A stretch of DNA of 64,000 nt from a virus, in the IMG/VR virus record IMGVR_UViG_3300019762_000007, positions 24,713 to 88,712 of that record. One strand, written 5' to 3'. Of this stretch, positions 50,895 through 59,607 are shown in pieces. A program made the translations under genes and the position numbers. Below the pieces are notes generated by a model. That model saw nothing but the letters and a program-made list of their open reading frames with translations, searched no databases and was not told the DNA's origin. The stretch's first letter is position 1; each line of letters opens with the position of its first letter.

Positions 50895-51740
50895 ATGTCA
50901 TTAAAAATAAAAGAAGAAAAAATTTTAGATATTATAGATAACCATAAAGTAGATAAACTTTCTGTTAGTGAGATTTCTAAACTTCAAGGTTTACCTAATA
51001 GTACAATATACGCAATACTGAAACGACGATGTGTAACTATAGATAAGTCTTGTACAGATAGAAGAATGTACAAAGTAAATGATAATTATTTTGATGTTAT
51101 AGACACTACTGAAAAAGCATATATTCTTGGTTTGTTAGCAGCAGATGGTTGCGTTACCTCAAGAAACAGATTACTTTTTAAGCTTGAAGTATCGGATATA
51201 GAAGTTGTTAAGTATGTATCTAGTAAGCTAAGTGATAGGCCTCTACAAGATGATAAGCGTATAGCATCTTCTGGTAAATTTTGTCATTCTGTTAGATTGG
51301 AAATAGTATCAAAAAGATTAACATCTTCTCTTTCTAAGTTGGGTATTGGGTTACATAAAACAAGTAATGAAATATTCCCTGACATCAAAGATGAATTTAA
51401 GCCTGCTTTTATACTAGGGTTTTTTGATGGAGATGGTAGTGTATCTAGAAGAAACATACCATTAAAGCGTAAAAAGTCTATACAAGTATACATATGTTGT
51501 ACTAATAGAAAGTTCCTTGAAGATATACAAGTATTTTTAGGGTTCGGTTCTTTGTACACAGAGAGGAGAAAGACTTTAGATATGTATACATTAAGATTTA
51601 ATTCTTTTGAAGATAAGAGAAAGCTTTTTAATTTACTTTACTCTTCACATGATTTTTACATGGAAAGAAAATATAATTTATATAGCAGTTATATTAATAC
51701 CGTGCTAAGCTACGAGAATGGTAGCCAGTGTAACGCATAG
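50895..51740 (+). CDS. LAGLIDADG homing endonuclease in the rIIB intron
   Basis: A 281-residue protein. N-terminal helix-turn-helix (KLSVSEISKLQGLPNSTIY, about 20-38), then the two LAGLIDADG motifs ILGLLAADGCV (about 76-86) and ILGFFDGDGSV (about 175-185), both with the essential Asp. It would spread the intron into intron-less rIIB alleles. Ends well before the 3' splice site, unlike the polA element. Confidence 0.9.
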   Translation: MSLKIKEEKILDIIDNHKVDKLSVSEISKLQGLPNSTIYAILKRRCVTIDKSCTDRRMYKVNDNYFDVIDTTEKAYILGLLAADGCVTSRNRLLFKLEVSDIEVVKYVSSKLSDRPLQDDKRIASSGKFCHSVRLEIVSKRLTSSLSKLGIGLHKTSNEIFPDIKDEFKPAFILGFFDGDGSVSRRNIPLKRKKSIQVYICCTNRKFLEDIQVFLGFGSLYTERRKTLDMYTLRFNSFEDKRKLFNLLYSSHDFYMERKYNLYSSYINTVLSYENGSQCNA

Positions 51741-51900
51741 GTACTGAGCGATATATCAGCAAAAATGTACCCACGAGTGGACGACAACCAACAGTCCGTT
51801 GGTTGAAAATATATGCTAAACTGGGTTGTACTGACCAACCGATGAAAATGAGGGAAACCTCCAGAGCCTAAGATAAAAAACTTAGGGTTAATAATAAATG

Positions 51901-52164
51901 GGACTTGGGTATATAAATAACTACTTAGGGAAAGGCAGACAATTACTTTGTGCATTTGTTGATCCTGCTTTGATTGGTAAGTTTACTGGAGTTGGTGGAG
52001 AACTTACTTCTAAAGACTTATTTATCTATGGTCATGCTAATCCAGAATTAGTTACTGGTAGTTTGTATCACCATAGTAAATTATTCCCAGTTACTGATGA
52101 TTTAAAAGCTTCTATTAAAGAGAATATCGAAAAGATTAACTCTATACTAGACGCTAATATCTAA
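51901..52164 (+). CDS. rIIB-like protein, exon 2
   Basis: 87 codons completing the protein. GLGYINNYLGKGRQLLCAFVDPALIGKF follows the T4 pattern after GLHVCS (YI..., then a beta strand ending in PRDVVSI). The exon begins with GGA; the ATG at 51898 belongs to the intron end. Confidence 0.72.
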   Translation, partial: GLGYINNYLGKGRQLLCAFVDPALIGKFTGVGGELTSKDLFIYGHANPELVTGSLYHHSKLFPVTDDLKASIKENIEKINSILDANI

Positions 52165-52171
52165 TAAATAA

Positions 52172-52194
52172 GGCTACTGTGTAATGCAGTAGCC
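52172..52194 (+). terminator. Terminator-like hairpin after rIIB
   Basis: GGCTACTG/CAGTAGCC, a perfect 8-bp stem with a 7-base loop, followed by TAATTATT. It stands in the 38-base gap before the nuclease gene. Confidence 0.6.
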
Positions 52195-52202
52195 TAATTA
52201 TT

Positions 52203-52607
52203 ATGGCTAAGAATAGAAATAGATCCGCAGGTAATGGGTATGAATTAACTACAGCTCATAGACTTAGAGAGTGTGGGTATCCAGAAGCAGCTAGTACACG
52301 AGAGTGTAATAAAGCTAGAGATAATAAGAAAGTAGATATTTGTAATAGAAATGAGGGTGATGAAGGAGAAGGTAGGATGCCTTTCAACATTCAATGTAAA
52401 AACCTTTGTACTAATGCAAATTACGTAAAAATACTTCAAGAGATGGAGAAACATAATGGTACTAAAAGACCTAATATAGTACTCCATAAAAAAACAAAGA
52501 AGGTTGGTACTAAGTTCATGCCTGAAGGAGAGTATGCAATAATGTCTGCTGAGTCCTTTTATGAGCTTTTAGTTAAATTTAATAAATTATGCAAAGAAGG
52601 ACAGTAA
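52203..52607 (+). CDS. PD-(D/E)XK nuclease (resolvase-like)
   Basis: A 134-residue nuclease. NRSAGNGYELTTAHRL (6-21), then DICNRNEG with Asp, and FNIQCKNLC (about 61-69), the Q-x-K strand, fit the PD-(D/E)XK fold seen in phage Holliday-junction-resolvase-like nucleases. It overlaps the exonuclease gene by 19 bases, which suggests joint action in processing replication intermediates. Confidence 0.7.
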   Translation: MAKNRNRSAGNGYELTTAHRLRECGYPEAASTRECNKARDNKKVDICNRNEGDEGEGRMPFNIQCKNLCTNANYVKILQEMEKHNGTKRPNIVLHKKTKKVGTKFMPEGEYAIMSAESFYELLVKFNKLCKEGQ

Positions 52608-53365
52608 TAGATGCTGATAGTATAATACATGCTGTAGCTAGTATCAATGAGAATAATACTTCTAATGATTTACAAGTAACTACTGAAGTGGCTTTTAGGA
52701 TTAATACAATCCTAAAGAATACCGATGCTACTCATTATGTAGGATTTATTGGTGTTTCAGGAGGTACTTATAGACATAAGTTAGCTGTCACTAAACCTTA
52801 TAAAGGGAATAGACCTACAGAGCCTTCAAAGGGTATGAAAAGATGGAGAAAAGTAATTGAAGATTACATGATGTCTAATTTTAATATCTATCAAGTAAAA
52901 GACGTAGAAGCAGATGATTGTTGTATATCATATGCTGAAATGTTTAGTAATGTTACTATTGCTAGCAATGATAAGGACTTGAGACAGAAAGCTGGAAAGA
53001 TTTATGTTTATACTGGTTCTAAGAATAGAGCTGAAGGTTTACATATAATAACAGAGGAAGAAGCAGAGCTAAACCTTATGTCTCAGATGATTACAGGAGA
53101 TGTAGGCGATTCTATATCAGGTCTCCCTGGTAAGGGCAAGGTATTTTTAGATAAAATGCTTGCTGAAGGTAAGAATCTAAGCGATGTGATAGAGTTATAT
53201 AGAAGTACTGTAGGTGATACATACTTACTAGAGCAATATGAATTACTTAGAATGAAAAGAGATTTATGTCCTATCTATCCTTTTAGACCTGTACCTGAAT
53301 TTGTACAACATACTTCATTTGACACACCAGAGACAAGATTTCCTTTTGCTGCATTCGAGCAGTAG
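52589..53365 (+). CDS. 5'-3' exonuclease (FEN family)
   Basis: A 258-residue flap-type nuclease: VIDADSII (5-12), YKGNRPTEP (about 71-79), VEADDCC (about 109-115), SNDKDL (about 128-133) and ITGDVGDSISGLPGKG (about 168-183), the acidic metal sites and the helix-hairpin-helix. It removes RNA primers, a task that the Pol I N-terminal domain does in bacteria but which the phage polymerase lacks. Confidence 0.85.
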   Translation: MQRRTVIDADSIIHAVASINENNTSNDLQVTTEVAFRINTILKNTDATHYVGFIGVSGGTYRHKLAVTKPYKGNRPTEPSKGMKRWRKVIEDYMMSNFNIYQVKDVEADDCCISYAEMFSNVTIASNDKDLRQKAGKIYVYTGSKNRAEGLHIITEEEAELNLMSQMITGDVGDSISGLPGKGKVFLDKMLAEGKNLSDVIELYRSTVGDTYLLEQYELLRMKRDLCPIYPFRPVPEFVQHTSFDTPETRFPFAAFEQ

Positions 53366-53393
53366 AAGATAGTATGTACCATTAAATTTTTGA

Positions 53394-53885
53394 ATGCCTA
53401 ATATGGTACAAGATTTATATAAAAAGGAAAATTTAATAAAGGACTTTCTATTTCCTTTATTAGATTTAGATAAACAAACACTAGGAGAAGAGTACATCTC
53501 TCATACATCATATATAAAAGGTAAAGGAATAGTACAGATATTTTATACTGTACAAGTAGTAGTAAATACAGAACATAAAAACTATCATTCTGATTTTTAT
53601 ATAGATTCTTTACATTGTGTCGAGTATAAGCTACCTAAAGAGTTTATAACTGATGCTGATAGTATGAGTATTGGAAGCTATCACCTAGTTAAACCTACAA
53701 CTAAGGCAAAGATACTTAGTTGCGGGTCATTAAAATATAGAAAAAACTTTGCTGAAAAGACTGTAATTAGCGACAAACACGCTTTATTACTTATGTGTGA
53801 TGAACATTACTATGAGTTTGTTTGTTCTACTTTAGGCATTGATATGGAGGATATTGACTTTGGTACTTTTGGTGCCTTTAATTAA
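53394..53885 (+). CDS. Hypothetical protein
   Basis: A 163-residue alpha/beta protein of unknown family. It lies between the exonuclease and the reductase; no motif seen. Acidic C-terminus (IDMEDIDFGTFGAFN). Confidence 0.5.
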   Translation: MPNMVQDLYKKENLIKDFLFPLLDLDKQTLGEEYISHTSYIKGKGIVQIFYTVQVVVNTEHKNYHSDFYIDSLHCVEYKLPKEFITDADSMSIGSYHLVKPTTKAKILSCGSLKYRKNFAEKTVISDKHALLLMCDEHYYEFVCSTLGIDMEDIDFGTFGAFN

Positions 53886-53894
53886 AATTTATAT

Positions 53895-56852
53895 ATGCTT
53901 AAATTTAAACTTAATGAGGAGTTTCTAGCCCCTTACAAAAAGTTAAAGCCTAATTTCGGCTTTAATGGTTTAGGAGAACTGGTCTATCTCAGGACTTACT
54001 CCAGAATTAAAGAAGATGGTTCTAAGGAAGTGTGGTTTGATACAGTACTTAGAGTAGTAGAGTGGGTATTTAATACACAAAAAACTCACATAGAGCTTAA
54101 TGGTCTAGGTTGGAAAGAGACCAAAGCTCAGAAATTAGCTATGGATATGTTTGACAGAATGTTTAACATGAAGTTTTTACCATCTGGTAGAGGTTTGTGG
54201 ATGGCTGGATCTAAATATATAGATGAGAAATCTTTGTACGCAGCATTAAACTCTTGTGCTTTTGTTTCTACAGATGACTGCCCTGCGGATAATCCTGCCA
54301 AACCTTATACATTTCTTATGGACATGTCTATGTTAGGTGTAGGAGTTGGATTTAATGTCAATGGTATAGGGATTACTATACATAAACCTAGTATAGAAGA
54401 TAACTATTCCTTTACTATTAAGGATTCAAGAGAAGGTTGGGTAGAGGCTTTAAAGATCGTTATCAACTCATTCTTACTCCCTGATAGAACATTACCTTTA
54501 TTTAACTATAGTGAAATTAGACCGTATGGAGAGTTAATTAAAGGCTTTGGAGGTGTTGCATCAGGTTCTGCCCCATTAGAAAAGCTACTTAATCAAATTA
54601 TAACTCAATTTTCTAACAGAGAGGGAGATACTACTACTATTACAGATATAGTAGATATTATGAATAAGATTGCTTGCTGTGTAGTGGCTGGAAATGTTAG
54701 AAGGTCGGCTTCTATTGCTCTATCTGAGCAAAATCATGAGTTTTCTGAACTTAAGCACTACACATATAACTCTGAGAAGCAGATTTATGAAGGACCAAGT
54801 GCCGAAAGAGCTGAATATGGTTGGGCATCTAACAATAGTATCTATGCTAAAGTTGGAATGGATTATAAAAATATCGCTGAGTCTATAGCAATTAATGGAG
54901 AGCCAGGTTTATTCTGGTTAGATAATGCTAAAGAGTATAGTAGAGTGTGTGATCCTAAAGATAACGCAGATAATAAAGCTTCTGGGGTCAATCCTTGTTT
55001 CACAGGGGATATGAGAATTAGAACAGAGAGTGGTTATAAGACATTTTCGGAGCTAGTAAATACTAGACCTAATTTAGTCAATAGACGTAATGAGATAGTT
55101 CCAGGTCATGTTTGGTCTAACGGAATCAAGCCTATTTTAGAAATTAAAGCTGGTAGTACTAAAAACCCTATTGTTATAAAGTGTACTCCTGATCATAAGT
55201 TTTCTGTAGATGGTTCTGAGGTTATGGCTAAAGACCTTAAAGGAAGACGATTAGAATTAGGCTATTCTATGAGAGATACTGGTTTTGATAATGATACTAC
55301 TAGACTTGGTTTTATTCAAGGAGATGGGGCCATTAGACAAGATTGGAAAAAATCTAGACATAAGACTGTGCAAGTTTGTTTCACTCCTGTTAAAGATGAC
55401 GAGGTTTTAACACTATTTGACTATACTGATACTACTAGACAAAGTATTAAAAACACCTCAATAACATATGAAGAGCTTGAAACTTCTGGATTTGATTTTT
55501 CTATTCGTAAAAATAGACGACTACCTAGGGTACATTTTAATTCTAATGACTTTTTATGTGGTCTGTTTTCTGCTAATGGCTCTGTAATAAAATCAGGAAA
55601 TAGAGTAGCTTTAAAAACAGCTTCTATTGATGAGGCTAAAGATGTTGCTGAAATATTAGCTAGTATAGGTATTGAAAGCTATACTACAACTAATAAGCCT
55701 AAAGAAGTATTATTTTCAAATGGCGCTTATGAGTGTGCGGAGTCATATGATGTTAATATATCACAACTTTCTAGTTTAATTAAATTTGCAGAACAGATAT
55801 CTTTTATACAAACATATAAAAGAGAGAGTCTCTCAGAAATACTTGAAAATAAGAGACCTTACGTTTATAGTATTGCTGAAGCAGGTAACGAAGAAGTATT
55901 TGACTTTAGTCTACAGGACGATACTCATTGGGGTATTGTTGAAGGAGTTATAGCACACAATTGTGTGGAACAGACATTAGAATCTTATGAATTATGTACA
56001 CTTGTAGAAACATTTCCTACAAATTGCAGTGATCTAGAAGATTATAAGAAGACTCTAAGAGCTGCTTATTTGTATGCTAAGACTATTACCCTCTGTAAAA
56101 CACATTGGGCAGAATCTAATAGAGTAATGCTTCGTAATAGAAGAATTGGTACATCTATAACAGGTATAGCCCAATTCAAAGACAAGTTCGGACTACCTAA
56201 ACTAAAGACTTTACTTACTTCTGGGTATGAACACCTTAAAGAACTTGATTCAGTATATTCTGATTGGTTCTGCGTCCCTAAAAGTATCAAGATGACTAGT
56301 GTTAAGCCCAGTGGCTCTGTTTCACTTTTGGCTGGCTGTACTCCAGGAGTACATTATCCAATAAATACTACTTATTTAAGGAGAATGAGATTATCTGCAA
56401 GTTCAGAGCTAGTCTCTAAACTTAGAGAGGCTAACTATAATCTAGAACAAGCTATGGAAGATCCTACAGGTCAGACTTTAATAGTTCAGATACCTGTACA
56501 TCTTTCAAAAGTTAGGTCAGAAAGAGAAGTTAGTATGTGGGAACAGTTAGAGTTAGCTGCATTCTTACAAGAACATTGGGCAGATAATCAGGTATCAGTT
56601 ACTATAACATTTGATCCTAAAACTGAAGGAAAACAAATTGCATCTGCATTGGATTTCTTTCAATATAGATTAAAAGGTGTTTCTTTCTTACCTAGATTAG
56701 AATATGGAGCTTTTCATCAAATGCCTTACGAAGAAATTACTTATGAACAATACGCTGATATTACTTCTAGACTTCTTCCTATTAACTTGTCAGGTTTTTC
56801 TGAAGAAGGTGTAGGAGAAAGCGGGTGTTCAAATGATGGTTGTACATTTTAA
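53895..56852 (+). CDS. nrdJ: Class II (B12-dependent) ribonucleotide reductase with an intein
   Basis: A 985-residue precursor: 663 residues of enzyme plus a 322-residue intein. It is the monomeric triphosphate-type class II reductase: RTYSR (33-37), FLPSGRGLWMAGS (94-106), NSCAFVST (119-126), MDMSMLGVGVGF (142-153), and KPSGSVSLLAGCTPGVHYP in the C-terminal half. The intein separates ASGVNP from CVEQTLESYELC, right at an active-site Cys. The C-terminal GCSNDGC pair is the exchange site for the glutaredoxin. It needs cobalamin from the host and would supply dNTPs under any oxygen level. Confidence 0.88.
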   Translation: MLKFKLNEEFLAPYKKLKPNFGFNGLGELVYLRTYSRIKEDGSKEVWFDTVLRVVEWVFNTQKTHIELNGLGWKETKAQKLAMDMFDRMFNMKFLPSGRGLWMAGSKYIDEKSLYAALNSCAFVSTDDCPADNPAKPYTFLMDMSMLGVGVGFNVNGIGITIHKPSIEDNYSFTIKDSREGWVEALKIVINSFLLPDRTLPLFNYSEIRPYGELIKGFGGVASGSAPLEKLLNQIITQFSNREGDTTTITDIVDIMNKIACCVVAGNVRRSASIALSEQNHEFSELKHYTYNSEKQIYEGPSAERAEYGWASNNSIYAKVGMDYKNIAESIAINGEPGLFWLDNAKEYSRVCDPKDNADNKASGVNPCFTGDMRIRTESGYKTFSELVNTRPNLVNRRNEIVPGHVWSNGIKPILEIKAGSTKNPIVIKCTPDHKFSVDGSEVMAKDLKGRRLELGYSMRDTGFDNDTTRLGFIQGDGAIRQDWKKSRHKTVQVCFTPVKDDEVLTLFDYTDTTRQSIKNTSITYEELETSGFDFSIRKNRRLPRVHFNSNDFLCGLFSANGSVIKSGNRVALKTASIDEAKDVAEILASIGIESYTTTNKPKEVLFSNGAYECAESYDVNISQLSSLIKFAEQISFIQTYKRESLSEILENKRPYVYSIAEAGNEEVFDFSLQDDTHWGIVEGVIAHNCVEQTLESYELCTLVETFPTNCSDLEDYKKTLRAAYLYAKTITLCKTHWAESNRVMLRNRRIGTSITGIAQFKDKFGLPKLKTLLTSGYEHLKELDSVYSDWFCVPKSIKMTSVKPSGSVSLLAGCTPGVHYPINTTYLRRMRLSASSELVSKLREANYNLEQAMEDPTGQTLIVQIPVHLSKVRSEREVSMWEQLELAAFLQEHWADNQVSVTITFDPKTEGKQIASALDFFQYRLKGVSFLPRLEYGAFHQMPYEEITYEQYADITSRLLPINLSGFSEEGVGESGCSNDGCTF
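54996..55961 (+). mobile_element. Intein with a degenerate LAGLIDADG domain in nrdJ
   Basis: Precursor residues 368-689. Starts CFTGDMRIRTESG (block A), has TPDH (431-434, block B) and ends in GVIAHN followed by Cys, so splicing should be intact. The first endonuclease motif is RLGFIQGDGAI, but the second reads FLCGLFSANGSV, with Asn in place of the catalytic Asp. It may be a nickase or inactive. Confidence 0.9.
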
Positions 56853-56861
56853 ATCAATACA

Positions 56862-57209
56862 ATGGTTAATTTTAATATAAATTTAGTGGCATCAGTATGT
56901 CACAACGTAAATAAAGTAATATGTGATTATTTAGGAGATACTTCACAAGTAACTTTTGATATCGCAGAGGAGTGGCAAAAGGAATCTGCTATTAAAGGAG
57001 TTCAGTTTTTACTAGACAATACTGACGCTACTCCTGAAATGCAGCACGAGAGTTGGGTACAAGCTAAACTGGATGATGGCTGGAAATATGGAGTTGTAAA
57101 GGACGCTAATCTTAAAACACATCCTTGCATAGTTCCTTACAATCAATTACCAAAAGAACAACAATTGAAGGACTACGCTTTTCAAGCTGTTGTAGAATCT
57201 TTCTTATAA
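56862..57209 (+). CDS. RyR-domain protein
   Basis: A 115-residue single-domain protein. It matches the RyR domain pattern along its length: SVCHNVNKVICDYLGD (11-26), EEWQKESAIKGVQFLLDN (36-53), HESWVQAKLDDGWKYGVVKD (63-82), THPCIVPYNQLPKEQQLKDY (86-105). RyR domains occur in ryanodine receptors, and in bacteria and phages as small proteins that may bind nucleotides or nucleotide-derived signals. The stop overlaps the next start (TAATG). Confidence 0.8.
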   Translation: MVNFNINLVASVCHNVNKVICDYLGDTSQVTFDIAEEWQKESAIKGVQFLLDNTDATPEMQHESWVQAKLDDGWKYGVVKDANLKTHPCIVPYNQLPKEQQLKDYAFQAVVESFL

Positions 57210-57991
57210 TGGAGATATTAAAGAAAATTAATATAACAGATAATAGTTACTTAGGTCTAGTTGACCTAAGTTCCTATGGTACAGATTATAAGAGATTAGT
57301 TACAGACTGTGCTGCTGTTACTAGAGGTAAAGAACATTGTCAGAATGTAGAATCTAGATACAAAGCTTTAGCTTCTGAACATAATGGTATTTCTGGTAGA
57401 CCTTTTGAATACGTACCTATAAAGATTAAGAAGTCAGTTCTATTTGATTTCTTTGGAGGCATGGCTTATGTTCCAGAAACATTCTTTAGGTTTGCACATT
57501 CTTCAGAAGGTGGAGTATACTTTAAAACTAATCTTAGAAACTTCTTGCAAACTATGCAAGTCAACCCTAGAAAAGTTTATTATGATTTAGCAGACTTCTT
57601 AACTACTGATAGTGACTTTAAAATCATTAGAGGTAGGATACCATTTAAAGCTTATTATCAATTAGCTACTCATACTCAGGTAAGTAGTATGTGTGAGACT
57701 AGTAGAATAGTATCTGCTAAAGGATTAGAATTTGATTGTAGTGATACAGTAAGTCAGAATGCTGCTGATTCTATTCTACAATTATTGATTTCCCTAAAGG
57801 ATAGTGGAATGTCTCAGGATGATTTGAGTAACTTCTATCCTAGGAATCTAATGGTAGATTGTGTATTTGCAGGATGGTCTTCTGATACTTTGGGGTATAA
57901 ACAAATGGTAGAGGTTAGGCTAAATACTAAGCACACACAAGCAGAAGCTAAGAAAGTTACCTCTGCAATTAAAACTTTATGCAATTTATGA
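57209..57991 (+). CDS. ThyX-like protein with degenerate signature
   Basis: A 260-residue protein. I chose the coupled ATG 57209; the earlier ATG lies within the RyR gene. FKAYYQLATHTQVSSMCETSRI resembles the flavin-dependent thymidylate synthase string QL-RHR-x7-S-x-RY in length and position, and FYPRNL...MVEVRLNTKHTQAEAKKV resembles the ThyX C-terminus. But RHR is THT here and the Tyr is Ile, so catalysis is doubtful. Being next to dUTPase, RNR and ligase, a role in thymidylate supply remains possible. Confidence 0.45.
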   Translation: MEILKKINITDNSYLGLVDLSSYGTDYKRLVTDCAAVTRGKEHCQNVESRYKALASEHNGISGRPFEYVPIKIKKSVLFDFFGGMAYVPETFFRFAHSSEGGVYFKTNLRNFLQTMQVNPRKVYYDLADFLTTDSDFKIIRGRIPFKAYYQLATHTQVSSMCETSRIVSAKGLEFDCSDTVSQNAADSILQLLISLKDSGMSQDDLSNFYPRNLMVDCVFAGWSSDTLGYKQMVEVRLNTKHTQAEAKKVTSAIKTLCNL

Positions 57992-59037
57992 TTAAAGGAT
58001 TTAAGCCAATGCTAATTCCTAATTCTAAAGAGGACGATGGTAATAGCCTTCGTTCTCTTAAAGAATTAGGAGTAGATCCTAGAGACTATTATTTCTTTTT
58101 AAAGAAAGATGGTTGTAGGGTAGAACTTATTGATGGCGATGTATTAGGAAGAAGTTTGAAACAAGTTCCTAGTAATTATTACAATGATAAGTATAAAGAT
58201 TTAGCTCAATATCTTAGACAACATGGTGTAGTTTTAGAAGGAGAACTATTCTCTCCAAATATGTCCTTTAGGGAAATATGTAGATTTTATAAAACTACTA
58301 ATGTTATTTATAACCGAAAGGACTTAGAGAAGTCTAAGACATTTGATAAAGATTGGAATGGTAGAACAATAGACTGGATGTCTACTTACCATGATGATTT
58401 GAAACTTTATGTGTTTGATTGTTATGTACAATCTAGACCAGAATTGTCAATATGGGAGAGATTAGATTATCTTAAAATACTTTTAACTAATTCAGGATTT
58501 AATGGTATACTAGAGTTTCCTCAAAAGTTAGAACTTCTTGGTTTACAAGATAAAACTTATGACGAGATCTATGATATTATGGAGGAGACTTTTGAAGAAG
58601 TTCTTTCTAAAGGATATGAAGGTATTGTACTAGTTAATAAAACTAAACCTTATAGATTTGGTAGAGCTACTCTTAAAGAGAAGTGTATCTATAAAATCAA
58701 AGAAGATGCTCTAGAATATGACGGTCAGATTATTAATGTAACTGAAGGTACCCGTGCTAAAGAAGGTGCTCCAAAAAGTACTAACGAGTTAGGTAGAAGT
58801 GTTACATCTAAACTACAAGAAGATAGAGAACCTTCTGGTATTGCTTCTGGATTTGATGTAATGTATAATGGATATAGAAACAATGTATCTTTACAAGGTT
58901 TCAACCATAATGAATTAAGGCAAATACTTATTGATAAAGATAAGTATATTGGTACTTGGATTAAGTATAAAGGCATGAAGCCGACAAAAAATGTACCTAG
59001 ACATTCTAGGTTTTTAGAATTTAGAGATGATAAGTAA
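57988..59037 (+). CDS. ATP-dependent DNA ligase
   Basis: A 349-residue ligase (start ATG 57988 chosen by ATGA overlap; an ATG three codons earlier is also possible). The nucleotidyl-transfer motifs are clear: motif I FLKKDGCRVEL (about 32-42, Lys for AMP), motif III LEGELF (about 83-88), motif IV YEGIVLVN (about 209-216), motif V CIYKIKED (about 232-239). It seals nicks after the exonuclease and polymerase and ends the rightward block. Confidence 0.85.
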   Translation: MIKGFKPMLIPNSKEDDGNSLRSLKELGVDPRDYYFFLKKDGCRVELIDGDVLGRSLKQVPSNYYNDKYKDLAQYLRQHGVVLEGELFSPNMSFREICRFYKTTNVIYNRKDLEKSKTFDKDWNGRTIDWMSTYHDDLKLYVFDCYVQSRPELSIWERLDYLKILLTNSGFNGILEFPQKLELLGLQDKTYDEIYDIMEETFEEVLSKGYEGIVLVNKTKPYRFGRATLKEKCIYKIKEDALEYDGQIINVTEGTRAKEGAPKSTNELGRSVTSKLQEDREPSGIASGFDVMYNGYRNNVSLQGFNHNELRQILIDKDKYIGTWIKYKGMKPTKNVPRHSRFLEFRDDK

Positions 59038-59074
59038 TTTTTAATATTTATAGTTAAATTGACACTAACTATTA

Positions 59075-59111
59075 AGCCCCTTCTGCTCACGCAGTTGGGG
59101 CTATTTTTTTT
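59075..59111 (+). terminator. Strong terminator between convergent blocks
   Basis: AGCCCC/GGGGCT with inner CTGC/GCAG and a TCAC loop, followed by ATTTTTTTT. It ends the rightward transcript, and the stem would also work for the leftward one, though without a clean T-run on that side. Confidence 0.9.
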
Positions 59112-59607
59112 ACTTGTCTAACTTTAATTGAGGTGTCCAGTTTATATAAACTGTTTTACCTTTTGTTTTATCATAGTAAGCTCTTAATATTTGCTTCCGA
59201 TTACCGCTTCTTTTATAAGAGAAGTGTACCCAAGCAGGATCATTATCATTTCCATGCTCATATATAAGTTGGTCAAAGTTTAGTGATGTTCTAATAAAAT
59301 CAAACAATTGTTTATTAGTAACTTTACCATACATGTCCGCATCAATGTCTAATGCCTGTCCTAAACTATGTTGACTTGTAGTACTGCCTCCTACCTTCTC
59401 ATTTACTTCACTACTTCTGTAACCTGATGATATAAATATAGGCACTCCAAAATGAGTTCTTATTATATCAAATACTGAACAAGTCAATTTTAAGTTCTCT
59501 AAATGAGTATAAGTAGGCTCATTATCTATACCATACTTTTGGGCTTGTTTACTTTTTAATACTTCTACTTTAGAAGCATATATACTTAACATTTTATTTT
59601 CCATCAT
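59110..59607 (-). CDS. M15-family peptidase (endolysin-type)
   Basis: A 165-residue zinc peptidase. FISSGYRSSEVNEKVGG (about 61-77), SQHSLGQALDIDA (about 80-92) and WVHFSYK (about 134-140) give the H...D...H zinc site of D-Ala-D-Ala carboxypeptidase-type enzymes (Peptidase M15_3). It cuts peptidoglycan stems; from its place after tail genes it may be a virion-associated lytic enzyme. It overlaps the upstream gene by 14 bases. Confidence 0.85.
   Translation of the reverse strand: MMENKMLSIYASKVEVLKSKQAQKYGIDNEPTYTHLENLKLTCSVFDIIRTHFGVPIFISSGYRSSEVNEKVGGSTTSQHSLGQALDIDADMYGKVTNKQLFDFIRTSLNFDQLIYEHGNDNDPAWVHFSYKRSGNRKQILRAYYDKTKGKTVYINWTPQLKLDK

Larger units (their letters stand above)
50756..51900 (+). 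mobile_element. Group I intron in the rIIB-like gene
   Basis: A 1145-base insertion. The 5' exon ends GCGGT, which pairs with GCCGC (50763-50767) to form a 5-bp P1 with the U-G wobble at the splice site; the intron ends in G at 51900. Splicing gives LHSG-GLGYINNY in frame. The 5' part shares the core string GTGAAAAA-N2-GTCC with the polA intron (50810-50821 here). The 3' part after the endonuclease gene contains several paired segments (for example AACCAACAGTCCGTTGGTT). Confidence 0.9.

Noticed and set aside
51898-51900. ATG as a separate gene start for the 87-residue rIIB end
   Set aside because: The ATG is the last three bases of the intron; the exon joins in frame with the upstream part.
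57125-57208. Early ATG for the ThyX-like gene
   Set aside because: It would lie inside the RyR gene in another frame; ATG 57209 overlaps the RyR stop as TAATG.
11650-59040. TAG recoding to Gln, as in some crAss-like phages
   Set aside because: Genes end at TAG as well as TAA, all long frames are free of internal TAG, and no clear TAG-reading tRNA is seen.
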